DNA of 64,000 bases from positions 62,001-126,000 of the forward strand of contig CAWJSX010000005.1 of assembly GCA_963845675.1 (NCBI GenBank). Reading direction: 5' to 3'. The position numbers and the translations under genes were made by a program. Positions within the stretch are counted from its first letter, which is position 1. The number at the start of each line of letters is the position of its first letter. A model generated the notes under the pieces. It was not told the origin of the DNA. It worked only from the letters and a program-made list of their open reading frames with translations, and did not search any database. Of the stretch, positions 20,950 through 29,979 are shown one piece after another. Origin of the DNA: CAWJMD01 sp963845675. GTDB taxonomy: Bacteria > Actinomycetota > Actinomycetes > Actinomycetales > CAWJMD01.

Positions 20950-22475
20950 TCGGTCCGTTCTCGTCCACGCTCGTGAGCGTCGTGGGCCTCGTCGTCCTGC
21001 TCCTGCTGGTCGCCCTCGCGATCACCCAGCGCTACAAGGTCGCCGGCCCGAACGAGGCGTTCATCGTCACCGGCCGCAAGGGCCGGGAGGTGCGCAACAC
21101 CGAGACCGGTGAGATCTCGACCGACCTGTCCGGCCAGAAGGTGGTGATGGGCGGCGGTGTCTTCGTGCTGCCCTTCGTGCAGCGCCTGCACATCATGCAG
21201 CTGTCGAGCCGTCGCCTGTCGGTGCAGATCCGGGGAGCGGTGTCGGGTCAGGGCGTGAAGCTGAACGTCGAGGGCGTGGCCCTGGTCAAGGTCGGCGGCA
21301 ACGAGGACTCGATCCGCGCGGCGGCCCAGCGCTTCCTCACCCAGCAGCACGAGATCGAGACCTTCACCCAGGAGACCCTCGCGGGGTCGCTGCGGTCGAT
21401 CGTCGGCGGGCTCACGGTCGAGCAGATCATCCGCGACCGCGCGGCCTTCGCCCAGCGGGTCGCCGACGAGTCGGAGACCTCCCTCACCGGCCAGGGGCTC
21501 GTGCTCGACACCTTCCAGATCCAGGACATCACCGACGACGGCAGCTACCTGTCGGACCTCGGACGACCGGAGGCTGCTCGCGTCCAGCAGACCGCGTCGA
21601 TCGCGGAGGCCGAGGCGCGCCGGGCGGCGGAGCAGGCCCGCATCAGGGCGGAGGAGGAGATCGCCATCGCCCAGCGGCAGCTGGCGCTCAAGCAGGCCGA
21701 GATCAAGGCCGAGACCGACGCGGCGCAGGCAAGGGCGGCGGCGTCGGGCCCGCTCGCGCAGGCCGACCGCGACCAGGCGATCCTCACCGAGCAGGAGAAG
21801 GTCGCGGTCCGGCAGGCCGCGCTCAAGGAGCGCCAGCTCGACACCGAGGTGCGCAAGCCGGCCGACGCGGCGAGGTACCAGGTCGAGCAGGAGGCAGAGG
21901 CCAGCCGGAACGCCGAGGTCTTCCAGGCCGACGCCCGCCGCCAGGCCTCGATCGCCGCCGCGCAGGCCGACGCCGAGAAGGCGCGCCTCACCGGTGAGGG
22001 TGACAAGTCGCGGCGCACCGCCCTGGCCGAGGCCGAGGCGATCGAGGGCGCCAAGCGGGGAGAGGCCGAGAAGGCCCGCCGCGTCGCCGAGGCGGAGGCG
22101 CTGCGGGTGGAGGGCGAGTCCCAGGCGGCCGCCATCCTCGCGACGGGCCAGGCCGAGGCCGAGGCGATGGAGAAGCGAGCCGCCGCGTTCGCGAAGTACA
22201 ACGAGGCGGCCGTCCTGCAGATGCTCGTCGAGGTGCTCCCGAAGGTCGCGCGCGAGCTGGCGGCGCCGATGGCGTCGATCGACAAGCTCACCGTGGTGTC
22301 CACCGACGGCGCCGGTGCCCTGCCGCAGCAGGTGACGAACAACCTCGTGCAGACCATGGAGATGCTGAGGAACACCACCGGCTTCGACCTGCAGCAGCTG
22401 GTGGCCCGGTACGCCGGGACCTCGGGCGAGGCCACCGCGAGTGGACGTGCGACCGAAGGACCGACCGCCGTCTGA
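20946..22475 (+). CDS. SPFH-domain protein (flotillin-like)
   Basis: 509 residues. One N-terminal membrane segment (about 8-27) is followed by an SPFH/PHB domain (about 28-210, with GPNEAFIVTGRKG and VEQIIRDRAAFAQRV). A long coiled coil rich in Ala, Glu and Arg (about 215-430) follows, with many EA pairs. The C-terminal part shows YNEAAVLQMLVEVLPKVARELAAPM, as in bacterial flotillins. Such proteins oligomerise in functional membrane microdomains. It is coupled to the NfeD-like gene upstream by an ATGA overlap. Confidence 0.9.
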   Translation: MIGPFSSTLVSVVGLVVLLLLVALAITQRYKVAGPNEAFIVTGRKGREVRNTETGEISTDLSGQKVVMGGGVFVLPFVQRLHIMQLSSRRLSVQIRGAVSGQGVKLNVEGVALVKVGGNEDSIRAAAQRFLTQQHEIETFTQETLAGSLRSIVGGLTVEQIIRDRAAFAQRVADESETSLTGQGLVLDTFQIQDITDDGSYLSDLGRPEAARVQQTASIAEAEARRAAEQARIRAEEEIAIAQRQLALKQAEIKAETDAAQARAAASGPLAQADRDQAILTEQEKVAVRQAALKERQLDTEVRKPADAARYQVEQEAEASRNAEVFQADARRQASIAAAQADAEKARLTGEGDKSRRTALAEAEAIEGAKRGEAEKARRVAEAEALRVEGESQAAAILATGQAEAEAMEKRAAAFAKYNEAAVLQMLVEVLPKVARELAAPMASIDKLTVVSTDGAGALPQQVTNNLVQTMEMLRNTTGFDLQQLVARYAGTSGEATASGRATEGPTAV

Positions 22476-22574
22476 CCTGCCGCCACCCCGCCGTTCCGGG
22501 CCTCCCGCGCGGGTCCCGCGAGCGCGCCACCTCTCACGGCCGCCGGCCACCGGGAGTTGCCACGCCGTTCACCT

Positions 22575-22606
22575 CGACATAGTGTCGTCGCTATATCGAT
22601 TCGATA
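22575..22606. promoter_or_regulatory. Two inverted repeats upstream of the PadR-ino1 genes
   Basis: Two short palindromes lie 7 nt apart: CGACATAGTGTCG (22575-22587) and TATCGATTCGATA (22594-22606). They sit 57-88 nt before the PadR start in one of the few AT-rich patches of the window. This is the usual place for an autoregulatory PadR operator. The assignment is inference from position and symmetry only. Confidence 0.5.
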
Positions 22607-22662
22607 CATCACGGCGATGTGCCGGATCGATGTGACGAGTCAGAGGTTCGAGACGGAGGGCG

Positions 22663-23265
22663 GTGGGCACCGTGGCACGACGTGGCGACGTCCTCACCCT
22701 CGCCGTCCTCGGCCTCCTGCACGAGAGCCCGCTGCACGGCTATGAGCTGCGCAAGCGGCTCTCGGCCACTCTCGGAGTCTTCAGGGCCCTGTCGTACGGC
22801 AGCCTCTACCCCTGCCTCAAGTCGCTCCTGGCGAACGGCTGGGTCAGCGAGCAGGCGCCCACCCCGTCCGCGGCACCGGCCGTCGGCCACCCGCTGACGG
22901 GCAAGCGCGGCCGGATCGTCTACCAGCTGACCGCCGAGGGCAAGGAGCACTTCGCCCAGGTCCTCGCGGAGTCCGGGCCGAACACGTGGGAGGACGGCGA
23001 CTTCGACGTCCGCTTCGCCTTCTTCTCCCGGCTCGACGCCGACACCCGGCTCCGCATCCTCGAGGGGCGGCGCACCCGGCTGCAGGAGCGGCTCGACGGT
23101 GTCCGCCGGTCGTACGCCCGCAGCCGCGAGCGCTGGGACGACTACACCCTCGAGCTCCAGCGCCACGGCCTCGAGTCGGCCGAGCGCGAGGTCCGTTGGC
23201 TCGACGGGCTGATCGACTCAGAACGACGGGGCTCGGCACCGCCCGAGACGCCCGAACCCCGATGA
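22663..23265 (+). CDS. PadR-family transcriptional regulator
   Basis: 200 residues from the GTG at 22663; a second GTG nine bases on is an alternative. The winged-helix domain (about 8-100) shows LTLAVLGLLHESPLHGYELRKRL and SYGSLYPCLKSLLANGWV, classic PadR sequence. The C-terminal region is helical and probably dimerises (RLQERLDGVRRSYARSRERW). The gene lies 36 nt before the inositol-phosphate synthase gene on the same strand. PadR-ino1 neighbours are conserved in actinobacteria (Rv0047c-Rv0046c in M. tuberculosis), suggesting control of inositol synthesis. Confidence 0.88.
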   Translation: MGTVARRGDVLTLAVLGLLHESPLHGYELRKRLSATLGVFRALSYGSLYPCLKSLLANGWVSEQAPTPSAAPAVGHPLTGKRGRIVYQLTAEGKEHFAQVLAESGPNTWEDGDFDVRFAFFSRLDADTRLRILEGRRTRLQERLDGVRRSYARSRERWDDYTLELQRHGLESAEREVRWLDGLIDSERRGSAPPETPEPR

Positions 23266-23301
23266 ACGACTCACCGAACAGCACACACTAGGAGACACCT
23301 G

Positions 23302-24381
23302 ATGGGATCCGTCCGCGTCGCCATCGTCGGCGTCGGCAACTGTGCCGCCTCGCTCGTGCAGGGCGTGCAGTACTACGCCGACGCCGACCCGTCCGGCTCC
23401 GTGCCCGGCCTCATGCACGTCGAGTTCGGCGAGTACCACGTCAAGGACGTCGAGTTCGTCGCCGCGTTCGACGTCGACGCCAAGAAGGTCGGCTTCGACC
23501 TCAGCGAGGCCATCAGCGCCAGCGAGAACAACACGATCAAGATCTGCGACGTGCCGCCGCTCGGCGTCACCGTCCAGCGCGGTCACACCCTGGACGGTCT
23601 CGGCAAGTACTACCTCGAGACCATCGAGCAGTCGGACGCGGACCCGGTCGACGTCGTCGCCACGCTGCGCGAGGCCGAGGCGGACGTGCTGGTCTGCTAC
23701 CTGCCGGTCGGCTCCGAGGCGGCCGCGAAGTTCTACGCGCAGTGCGCCATCGACGCGGGCGTCGGCTTCGTCAACGCCCTCCCGGTGTTCATCGCCGGCA
23801 CCAAGGAGTGGGCCGACAAGTTCACCGCGGCCGGTCTGCCGATCGTCGGGGACGACATCAAGTCCCAGGTCGGCGCGACGATCACCCACCGTGTGATGGC
23901 CAGGCTCTTCGAGGACCGCGGCGTCGTGCTCGACCGCACGTACCAGCTGAACGTCGGCGGCAACATGGACTTCAAGAACATGCTCGAGCGTGACCGTCTC
24001 GAGTCGAAGAAGATCTCCAAGACCCAGGCCGTCACGTCGAACGTCGACCACGACATGGGGCGCCGCAACGTCCACATCGGCCCGTCGGACTACGTGCAGT
24101 GGCTCGACGACCGCAAGTGGGCCTACGTGCGGCTCGAGGGCCGGGCCTTCGGCGACGTCCCGTTGAACCTGGAGTACAAGCTCGAGGTGTGGGACTCGCC
24201 CAACTCGGCGGGCGTCATCATCGACGCGGTGCGGGCAGCGAAGATCGCGATGGACCGCGGCGTCGGCGGCCCGCTGCTGTCGGCCTCCTCGTACTTCATG
24301 AAGTCGCCCCCGGAGCAGTTCGAGGACTCGCTGGCCAAGGAGAAGGTCGAGCAGTTCATCCGCGGCGAGGTCGAGCGCTGA
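23302..24381 (+). CDS. ino1: Inositol-3-phosphate (myo-inositol-1-phosphate) synthase
   Basis: 359 residues, the normal size of the actinobacterial enzyme. The NAD-binding loop is GVGNCAASLVQG near the N-terminus. The catalytic domain contains GDDIKSQVGATITHR and LNVGGNMDFKNML with the conserved lysines. The enzyme converts glucose-6-phosphate to inositol-3-phosphate for phosphatidylinositol and mycothiol synthesis. The ATG at 23302 is preceded by AGGAGA. A strong terminator follows the stop, closing the PadR-ino1 unit. Confidence 0.96.
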   Translation: MGSVRVAIVGVGNCAASLVQGVQYYADADPSGSVPGLMHVEFGEYHVKDVEFVAAFDVDAKKVGFDLSEAISASENNTIKICDVPPLGVTVQRGHTLDGLGKYYLETIEQSDADPVDVVATLREAEADVLVCYLPVGSEAAAKFYAQCAIDAGVGFVNALPVFIAGTKEWADKFTAAGLPIVGDDIKSQVGATITHRVMARLFEDRGVVLDRTYQLNVGGNMDFKNMLERDRLESKKISKTQAVTSNVDHDMGRRNVHIGPSDYVQWLDDRKWAYVRLEGRAFGDVPLNLEYKLEVWDSPNSAGVIIDAVRAAKIAMDRGVGGPLLSASSYFMKSPPEQFEDSLAKEKVEQFIRGEVER

Positions 24382-24397
24382 CCGACCACTCGTGACC

Positions 24398-24433
24398 AGG
24401 AGGGCCCGGTACCGCCAGGTACCGGGCCCTCCT
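24398..24433 (+). terminator. Strong hairpin terminator after ino1
   Basis: A perfect 16-bp stem, AGGAGGGCCCGGTACC / GGTACCGGGCCCTCCT, with a GCCA loop lies 16 nt after the ino1 stop. No clear T-run follows. Stem strength and position make termination very likely. Confidence 0.88.
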
Positions 24434-24448
24434 CCGTCCCGCGACTAG

Positions 24449-24480
24449 CCCGTTCGAGTTGCCTACTTGACCCGAACGGG
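24449..24480. promoter_or_regulatory. Inverted repeat upstream of the ScyD-like gene
   Basis: CCCGTTCG (24449-24456) is matched by CGAACGGG (24473-24480) around a 16-nt AT-richer centre, about 90 nt before the next start. The GACCCTCAC element then occurs twice (about 24507 and 24547). These could be operator sites or part of the promoter region. Nothing more specific can be said. Confidence 0.35.
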
Positions 24481-24569
24481 GGCTACCGGGTCACCCGGCG
24501 TGAGAGGACCCTCACCATTCGGGGGCACTCACACGGGGGCCCTGGGACCCTCACGGAAGGCAACGGTCG

Positions 24570-25768
24570 ATGTCACCCAACCACGTCACCTCGCCGCGAC
24601 GGCGCAGCAGCCTCGCGCTCGCCTGCACGCCTCTCGTCCTGGCCGGCCTGGCCCTCTCGGTCGCACCAGCATCGGCAGCGGGACCCGCCGCAACCCCCTC
24701 CGCCGAGGAGATCCATCGCCACGTGCCCCCGCTGCGGGTCGACGACCTGCCGGCGGCGATCGGCGGCGTGAAGAACCTCGACGTCGGGATCCCGGGCACG
24801 CTCGTCGCCGCCGACAGCGGTGAGGACGCGGTCACCATCCGCCGCATGATCCCCGCCGGGCGCAAGGTCCTCACGCGCACGCTGGCAACGATGCCGGCCG
24901 GCAGCGCGCAGGCGTCGCAGAGCTCCCGCGGGACGACGTGGGTCGTGTACGGGGCTGCGGGTGGTCCGGAGGAGCCTCCGACTCCGGGCGTCCAGGGCCC
25001 GAGCGCGTGGATCCTCGACCGGCGTGGGAACGCCACCGAGGTGCTGGACGTCGCTCGGTTCCAGGAGGAGTCCTCTCCCGACCCGTACGACCTCGAGGGC
25101 GCGCCGGGTGAATCGAACCCCTATGACGTGGAAGCGCTCTCGGACGGTAGCGCCCTGATCGCCGACGCGGCGGGCAACGACCTGCTGCGGGTCTGGCCGG
25201 ACGGTCGCGCGGTGACCGTCGCGTGCTTCCCCGACGAGGCTGGTGTCGACCGCCGACGTGCCCCCTCCCGTCCTGGAGCAGACCGGCCCGCTGCCGCCCC
25301 TGCTGCCGGCGGAGAGCGTGCCGACCGGCGTCTCGCTCGGCCCTGACGGGTACGCCTACGTCAGCGAGCTGCAAGGGCTTCCCGTTCCCCCTGCACGCCT
25401 CGAACGTGTGGCGCGTCGACCCGGACGCGACCGACGCGGGCTGCAGCGGCGATCCCGACAACCCGGTGCCACCCGGCACGATCGCGGCCGGCGGCTTCAG
25501 CGGGATCAACGACGTCACGGTCGACCGCAAGGGCGCCCTGTACGTCACCGAGCTCAGCGTCGACGGCATCTGGTCGGTCGAGCTGGGCTTCGAGGACCCC
25601 TCCACCCTTGTCGGCAAGGGCCGCGTCACGAAGGTCCAGCACGGCACGTCGAGCACGGTCGGGCGGACGGCCCTCACGGTGCCCGGGTCGGCGGCCGTCA
25701 TGCCGTGGGGCGCGGTCTACGTGTCGAACGAGCACCTGCTCGGCGCCCAGCTGACGCGGATCCGCTGA
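24570..25768 (+). pseudogene. ScyD/ScyE-family secreted protein, interrupted by two +1 frameshifts
   Basis: An ATG at 24570 starts a signal peptide (RRRSSLALACTPLVLAGLALS, cleavage near ASA). A beta-propeller-like protein follows with repeated motifs such as DVGIPGTLVAADSG and EALSDGSALIADAAGNDLLRVWPDGR. Frame 1 holds to about 25238. The middle part, LVSTADVPPPVLEQTGPLPP to GPDGYAYVSELQG, is in frame 2, and the end, GFPFPLHASNVWRVDPDATDAGCSG to the stop, is in frame 3. Deleting one G at 25238-25239 and one at 25375-25377 restores a continuous protein of about 398 residues. Function of these extracellular proteins in actinobacteria is unknown. Confidence 0.82.
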
Positions 25769-25825
25769 CCCGTCGCGCTGAGCGGCACGGACGACGTGGT
25801 GCTCACCGCACCTAGTCTGGGCGCG

Positions 25826-27130
25826 GTGAGCACCTGGGGCGATCTGCGCGGGGTGCTCGGGGAGCGCGACTACCGACGCCTGCTCACGACGCGCGTGGTG
25901 TCGCAGGCCGGTGACGGCGCCTTCCAGGTGGGGCTGGCCGGCCTGTTCTTCTTCTCGCCCGAGCGAGCCACCACCACGACGGCGGTCGCCTGGGTCCTCT
26001 CGGCGGCGCTGTTGCCGTACACGCTGGTCGGACCCTTCGCGGGGGTGCTGCTCGACCGCTGGCCACGGCGTCAGGTGCTGCTGGTGGCGAATCTCGTCCG
26101 TGCCGTGCTGGTCTGCGGCGCAGCAGGTCTGGTCGCCCTCGGCGGAGTCGGCGTCGCCCTCTACGTCGTCGCGCTGGCATGTCTGAGCGTGAACCGCTTC
26201 TTCCTCGCCGGGCTGTCCGCGTCCTTGCCGCACGTGGTGGCCAGGCACCGCCTGGTGATGGCCAACTCGATCACCCCGACCGCGGGCACCGTGGCCACGA
26301 TCGTCGGCGCCGCGGCGGCGGTGGTGCTGCGCACGTCGCTGGGCTCCGGCGACACCACCGACGCGATCGTGCTGCTCACCGGAGCCGCGGCCTACGCGCT
26401 GTCCTCGGCGGTCGTCGCGCTCCTGGGCCGCCAGCGGCTGGGGCCGACCGGACGGACGGTCGGGGTCCCGGTCTGGCACCAGCTGCGCACCGTGGCGGCG
26501 GGCATGGTCGCCGGCGCTCGTCACGTGCGCGAACGTCGCGAGCCGCTGCGTGCGCTGGCCGTGATCGGGGCCCTGCGGCTCGGGTTCGGGCTGTTCACGA
26601 TCGCTGTGGTGCTGCTGTGCCGCAACGCCCTCGTGCCCCCGGACGACCCGACACCCGGGGACACCGGGCTGGCCCTGGTCGCGGGCGTGCTGGTGGTGGC
26701 CGGGCTCGGCGCGGGGCTCGCGGCCGTCATCACACCGGTCTTCGTGCCGCGGACGGGGACCACGGCGTGGATCGTCGGGTGGCTCCTGGCCGGCGGTGCC
26801 GCCCTGTCGGTCTGGTCCACCGGCGTCACGTTGCCCACGCTGTACCTGGGGGCGGGCGTGCTGGGCCTGGCCGCGCAGGCCGTGAAGATCAGTGTCGACT
26901 CGATCGTGCAGACCACCGTCGACGACCGGTACCGCGGCCGCGTCTTCTCCTTCTACGACGTCGTGTTCAACGCCGCGGCCATCCTCGCCGGCCTCGTCGC
27001 CGTGCTGGTGCTGCCCGACGACGGCCAGTCCGCCGTGGCCTACGCGGGCGTCGCCGTCCTCTACGCCGCCAGCGCTGCCGCCTACCTGACCAGGAGCCGA
27101 CGGGCATACCGAGCCGTCACGGGTAGTTGA
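25826..27130 (+). CDS. Major facilitator superfamily transporter
   Basis: About 434 residues from the GTG at 25826. A TAGTCT element lies 7-13 nt upstream, fitting a leaderless actinobacterial promoter. The sequence shows twelve likely helices, with the loop 2-3 motif GVLLDRWPRRQVLLVANLVR (MFS motif A-like) and a second copy around DRYRGRVFSFYDVVFN. The substrate is not predictable. It lies 26 nt before the start codon of the methyltransferase gene, so they may share a transcript. Confidence 0.82.
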   Translation: MSTWGDLRGVLGERDYRRLLTTRVVSQAGDGAFQVGLAGLFFFSPERATTTTAVAWVLSAALLPYTLVGPFAGVLLDRWPRRQVLLVANLVRAVLVCGAAGLVALGGVGVALYVVALACLSVNRFFLAGLSASLPHVVARHRLVMANSITPTAGTVATIVGAAAAVVLRTSLGSGDTTDAIVLLTGAAAYALSSAVVALLGRQRLGPTGRTVGVPVWHQLRTVAAGMVAGARHVRERREPLRALAVIGALRLGFGLFTIAVVLLCRNALVPPDDPTPGDTGLALVAGVLVVAGLGAGLAAVITPVFVPRTGTTAWIVGWLLAGGAALSVWSTGVTLPTLYLGAGVLGLAAQAVKISVDSIVQTTVDDRYRGRVFSFYDVVFNAAAILAGLVAVLVLPDDGQSAVAYAGVAVLYAASAAAYLTRSRRAYRAVTGS

Positions 27131-27156
27131 CGGAGGCAACCCGTGAAGGAGTCCCG

Positions 27157-28419
27157 ATGGCCATCGCCGAGGTCGTCCGAGGGTTGACCCGCGGGGAGGT
27201 GCCGGTGCGCGTGACGGCGTACGACGGCAGCGCCACCGGACAGGGGTCCGTCGAGATCCGCATCGTCAGCCCCCGGGGCCTGGCCCACATGCTGCGCGCA
27301 CCCGGGCAGCTCGGCCTGGTGAGGGCGTACACCGACGGCGGCCTCGAGATCGGCGGCGTGCACCCTGGTGACCCCTACGAGGCGCTGAAGCTCCTGCAGC
27401 AGTGGCGCCTGCGCACTCCCACCCCCCACACGGCCGCGACGCTCCTGGGCACCCTGCGGCAGGTCGGCCTCCATCGGGACGTCATCGGTGCCACGCCCCC
27501 CACGGTGGAGTCGCCCCCGAGGTGGCGCCGCTCCCTCGTGCGCCACACCCCCGGCGCAGACGCGCTGGCCGTGCGCCACCACTACGACGTGTCCAACCGG
27601 TTCTACGAGCTGGTGCTCGGACCGTCGATGACCTACTCGTGCGCCGTCTTCCTGCGGCCCGACGCCGAGCTGGCCGACGCCCAGACCGCGAAGCACGACC
27701 TGGTGGCACGCAAGCTCGGTCTGCGTCCCGGCATGCGCCTGCTCGACGTGGGGTGCGGATGGGGCGGGATGGTGCGCCATGCAGCCCGTCACTACGGCGT
27801 GACCGCGGTGGGCATCACCCTGTCGCCCCAGCAGGCGGCCTGGGCCCGGGCGGCGGCCGAGGAGGACGGCCTGTCCGACCGGGTGACGATCGTCGAGACC
27901 GACTACCGCACAGCGCCCCGCGGACCGTACGACGCGATCAGCTCGATCGGCATGGTGGAGCACGTCGGCATCCGACGGTACCCGCGCTACTTCCGTTCGC
28001 TGCACGACCTGCTGGTGCCGGGAGCGCGGCTCCTCAACCACGGCATCACGCGTTCCGACTCCCGCGCCTCGGCCTTCCCCGGCGCCTTCGTCGACCGCTA
28101 CGTCTTCCCGGACGGCGAGCTTCCCTCCCTCGGGAGGATCGTCACCGCCACCCACGACGCCGGTCTGGAGGTGCGGCACAGCGAGACCCTGCGTGAGCAC
28201 TACGCGCTGACGCTGAAGGCCTGGAACGGCAACCTGGCACGTCACTGGGAGGCGGCGGTCTCGGAGGTCGGAGAGGCGCGGGCCCGGGTCTGGGGTCTCT
28301 ACATCGCCGGCTCCCGGATGTCGTTCGAGGAGGGGACCCTGCAGGTGCACCAGGTGCTGTCCGTCCGGACGGACGACGAGGGAGGCTCCCGCCAGCCGCT
28401 GCGCCCCGACTGGACCTAG
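27157..28419 (+). CDS. Cyclopropane-fatty-acyl-phospholipid synthase-like SAM methyltransferase
   Basis: 420 residues from the ATG at 27157, preceded by GAAGGAG; an upstream TTG would add ten residues without a ribosome-binding site. The N-terminal lid region is followed by the CFA core: HYDVSNRFYELVLGPSMTYSCAVF, the SAM loop LLDVGCGWGGM, and SSIGMVEHVGIRRYPRYF with the conserved Glu-His. The enzyme group methylates unsaturated lipid acyl chains to cyclopropane or branched forms. The stop shares a CTAG with the convergent cca gene. Confidence 0.9.
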   Translation: MAIAEVVRGLTRGEVPVRVTAYDGSATGQGSVEIRIVSPRGLAHMLRAPGQLGLVRAYTDGGLEIGGVHPGDPYEALKLLQQWRLRTPTPHTAATLLGTLRQVGLHRDVIGATPPTVESPPRWRRSLVRHTPGADALAVRHHYDVSNRFYELVLGPSMTYSCAVFLRPDAELADAQTAKHDLVARKLGLRPGMRLLDVGCGWGGMVRHAARHYGVTAVGITLSPQQAAWARAAAEEDGLSDRVTIVETDYRTAPRGPYDAISSIGMVEHVGIRRYPRYFRSLHDLLVPGARLLNHGITRSDSRASAFPGAFVDRYVFPDGELPSLGRIVTATHDAGLEVRHSETLREHYALTLKAWNGNLARHWEAAVSEVGEARARVWGLYIAGSRMSFEEGTLQVHQVLSVRTDDEGGSRQPLRPDWT

Positions 28420-29894
28420 GCCTGCGACTCCGGCTGGTCGGCCCACCACGTCGACAGCTCGGCGCGGGCCCGGTCCTCGCCGAGCGGCCCGTGCTCCATC
28501 CGCAGGTCGAGCAGGTGACGGTAGGCGCGTCCGACCACGGGACCGGGTGCGATGCCCAGCGCCGCCATGATCGCCTGGCCGTCGAGGTCGGGCCGGACCG
28601 CGGCGAGCTCCTCCGCCTCCAGCAGGACGGTGATGCGCCGCTCGAGGTCGTCGTAGCTGGCGGCGAGCCGCGCGGCCTTGCGCCGGTTGCGCGTCGTGCA
28701 GTCCGCGCGCGTCAGCCGGTGCAAGCGCTCGAGCAGCGGGCCGGCGTCGGTGACGTAGCGACGCACCGCGGAGTCGGTCCACTCACCCGTGCCGTAGCCG
28801 TGGAAGCGCAGGTGCAGCTCGACGAGCCGCGCGACGGCCTTGGTGGTGGCCGAGTCGAACTTCAGCGCCTTCATCCGGCGCGCGGTCATCTTGGCTCCGA
28901 CGACCTCGTGGTGGTGGAAGCTGACGCCCCCGGCCGACTCGAAGCGCCGCGTGGCGGGCTTGCCCACGTCGTGCATCAGCGCCGCGAAGCGCAGCACGAA
29001 GTCCGGTCCCGGCACGGGCCCGTCCGGACCGGTCTCGAGCGCGACGGCCTGGTCGAGCACCGTGAGGCTGTGCTCGTAGACGTCCTTGTGCCGGTGGTGC
29101 TCGTCGATGGTGAGCCGCAGCCCCGGCAGCTCGGGCAGCACGATCTCGGCGAGTCCCGTCTCGGTGAGCAGCTCAAGGCCCCGGCGAGGGTCCTTCGACA
29201 TCACGGTCTTGCGCAGCTCGGCCTGGACCCGCTCCGCCGACACGATCTCGATCCGGCTCGCCATCCCGGCCATGGCGTCGCGCACCTCCGGCGCCACCGC
29301 GAAGCCGAGCTGGGCCGCGAAGCGCGCGGCCCGCATCATCCGCAGCGGATCGTCCCCGAAGGACTGCTCGGGCGTCACAGGGGTGCGCAGCACACCGGCC
29401 GCCAGGTCGGCGAGCCCGCCGAACGGGTCGACGAACGACAGGTCGGGCCACCGGACGGCCATCGCGTTGACCGTGAAGTCCCGCCGGGACAGGTCGCCCT
29501 CCAGCGAGTCACCGAAGGCCACCTGCGGCTTGCGTGAGTGGGAGGCGTAGACGTCGCTCCGGTAGGTGGTGATCTCGATCGTGTAGTCGCCCTTGCGGGC
29601 GCCGATCGTGCCGAACTCCCGGCCGATGTCCCAGTGCGCGTCCGCCCACCCCCGCACCAGCGACTCGACCCGGTCGGGGTCGGCGTCCGTCGTGAGGTCG
29701 AGGTCCGCGTCGTCGGCCATCCGGCCAAGCAGCGCGTCGCGGACCGGGCCGCCGACGAGAGCGAGCTCGTGCCCGGCGGCGGCGAAGCGTTGCGACAGCT
29801 CGTCGAGCACGGACGAGTACCGCAGCAGGACCTCCGCCGCGCGGCGCTGGGCCGCGGAGAGGGCACGTGGATCGGAGGTCGGCACGACGGGCAA
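28416..29894 (-). CDS. cca: CCA tRNA nucleotidyltransferase with HD domain
   Basis: 492 residues. The nucleotidyltransferase core shows LVGGPVRDALLGR and DADLDLTTDA (catalytic Asp pair), then RRDFTVNAMA and GDDPLRMMRAARFAAQLGF. A C-terminal HD domain carries FAALMHDVGKP and the HHHE segment. The enzyme adds or repairs the 3' CCA of tRNAs, which matters here because the tRNA-Ala gene lacks an encoded CCA. A TTG at 29894 is used; a GTG at 29885 is equally plausible. It corresponds to M. tuberculosis pcnA (Rv3907c), divergent from the NUDIX gene as there. Confidence 0.92.
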   Translation of the reverse strand: MPVVPTSDPRALSAAQRRAAEVLLRYSSVLDELSQRFAAAGHELALVGGPVRDALLGRMADDADLDLTTDADPDRVESLVRGWADAHWDIGREFGTIGARKGDYTIEITTYRSDVYASHSRKPQVAFGDSLEGDLSRRDFTVNAMAVRWPDLSFVDPFGGLADLAAGVLRTPVTPEQSFGDDPLRMMRAARFAAQLGFAVAPEVRDAMAGMASRIEIVSAERVQAELRKTVMSKDPRRGLELLTETGLAEIVLPELPGLRLTIDEHHRHKDVYEHSLTVLDQAVALETGPDGPVPGPDFVLRFAALMHDVGKPATRRFESAGGVSFHHHEVVGAKMTARRMKALKFDSATTKAVARLVELHLRFHGYGTGEWTDSAVRRYVTDAGPLLERLHRLTRADCTTRNRRKAARLAASYDDLERRITVLLEAEELAAVRPDLDGQAIMAALGIAPGPVVGRAYRHLLDLRMEHGPLGEDRARAELSTWWADQPESQA

Positions 29895-29979
29895 GCCTGC
29901 CAGACGCCGACACCGGCCCGCGACGGGCGACGTCCGGCACGTGCCCGACGGGCACCTGCCGGACGCCTACAGTGACCAC

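Noticed and set aside
20790..22550. A 586-codon minus-strand open frame opposite the SPFH gene
   Set aside because: It mirrors the repetitive coiled-coil coding and has no independent support.
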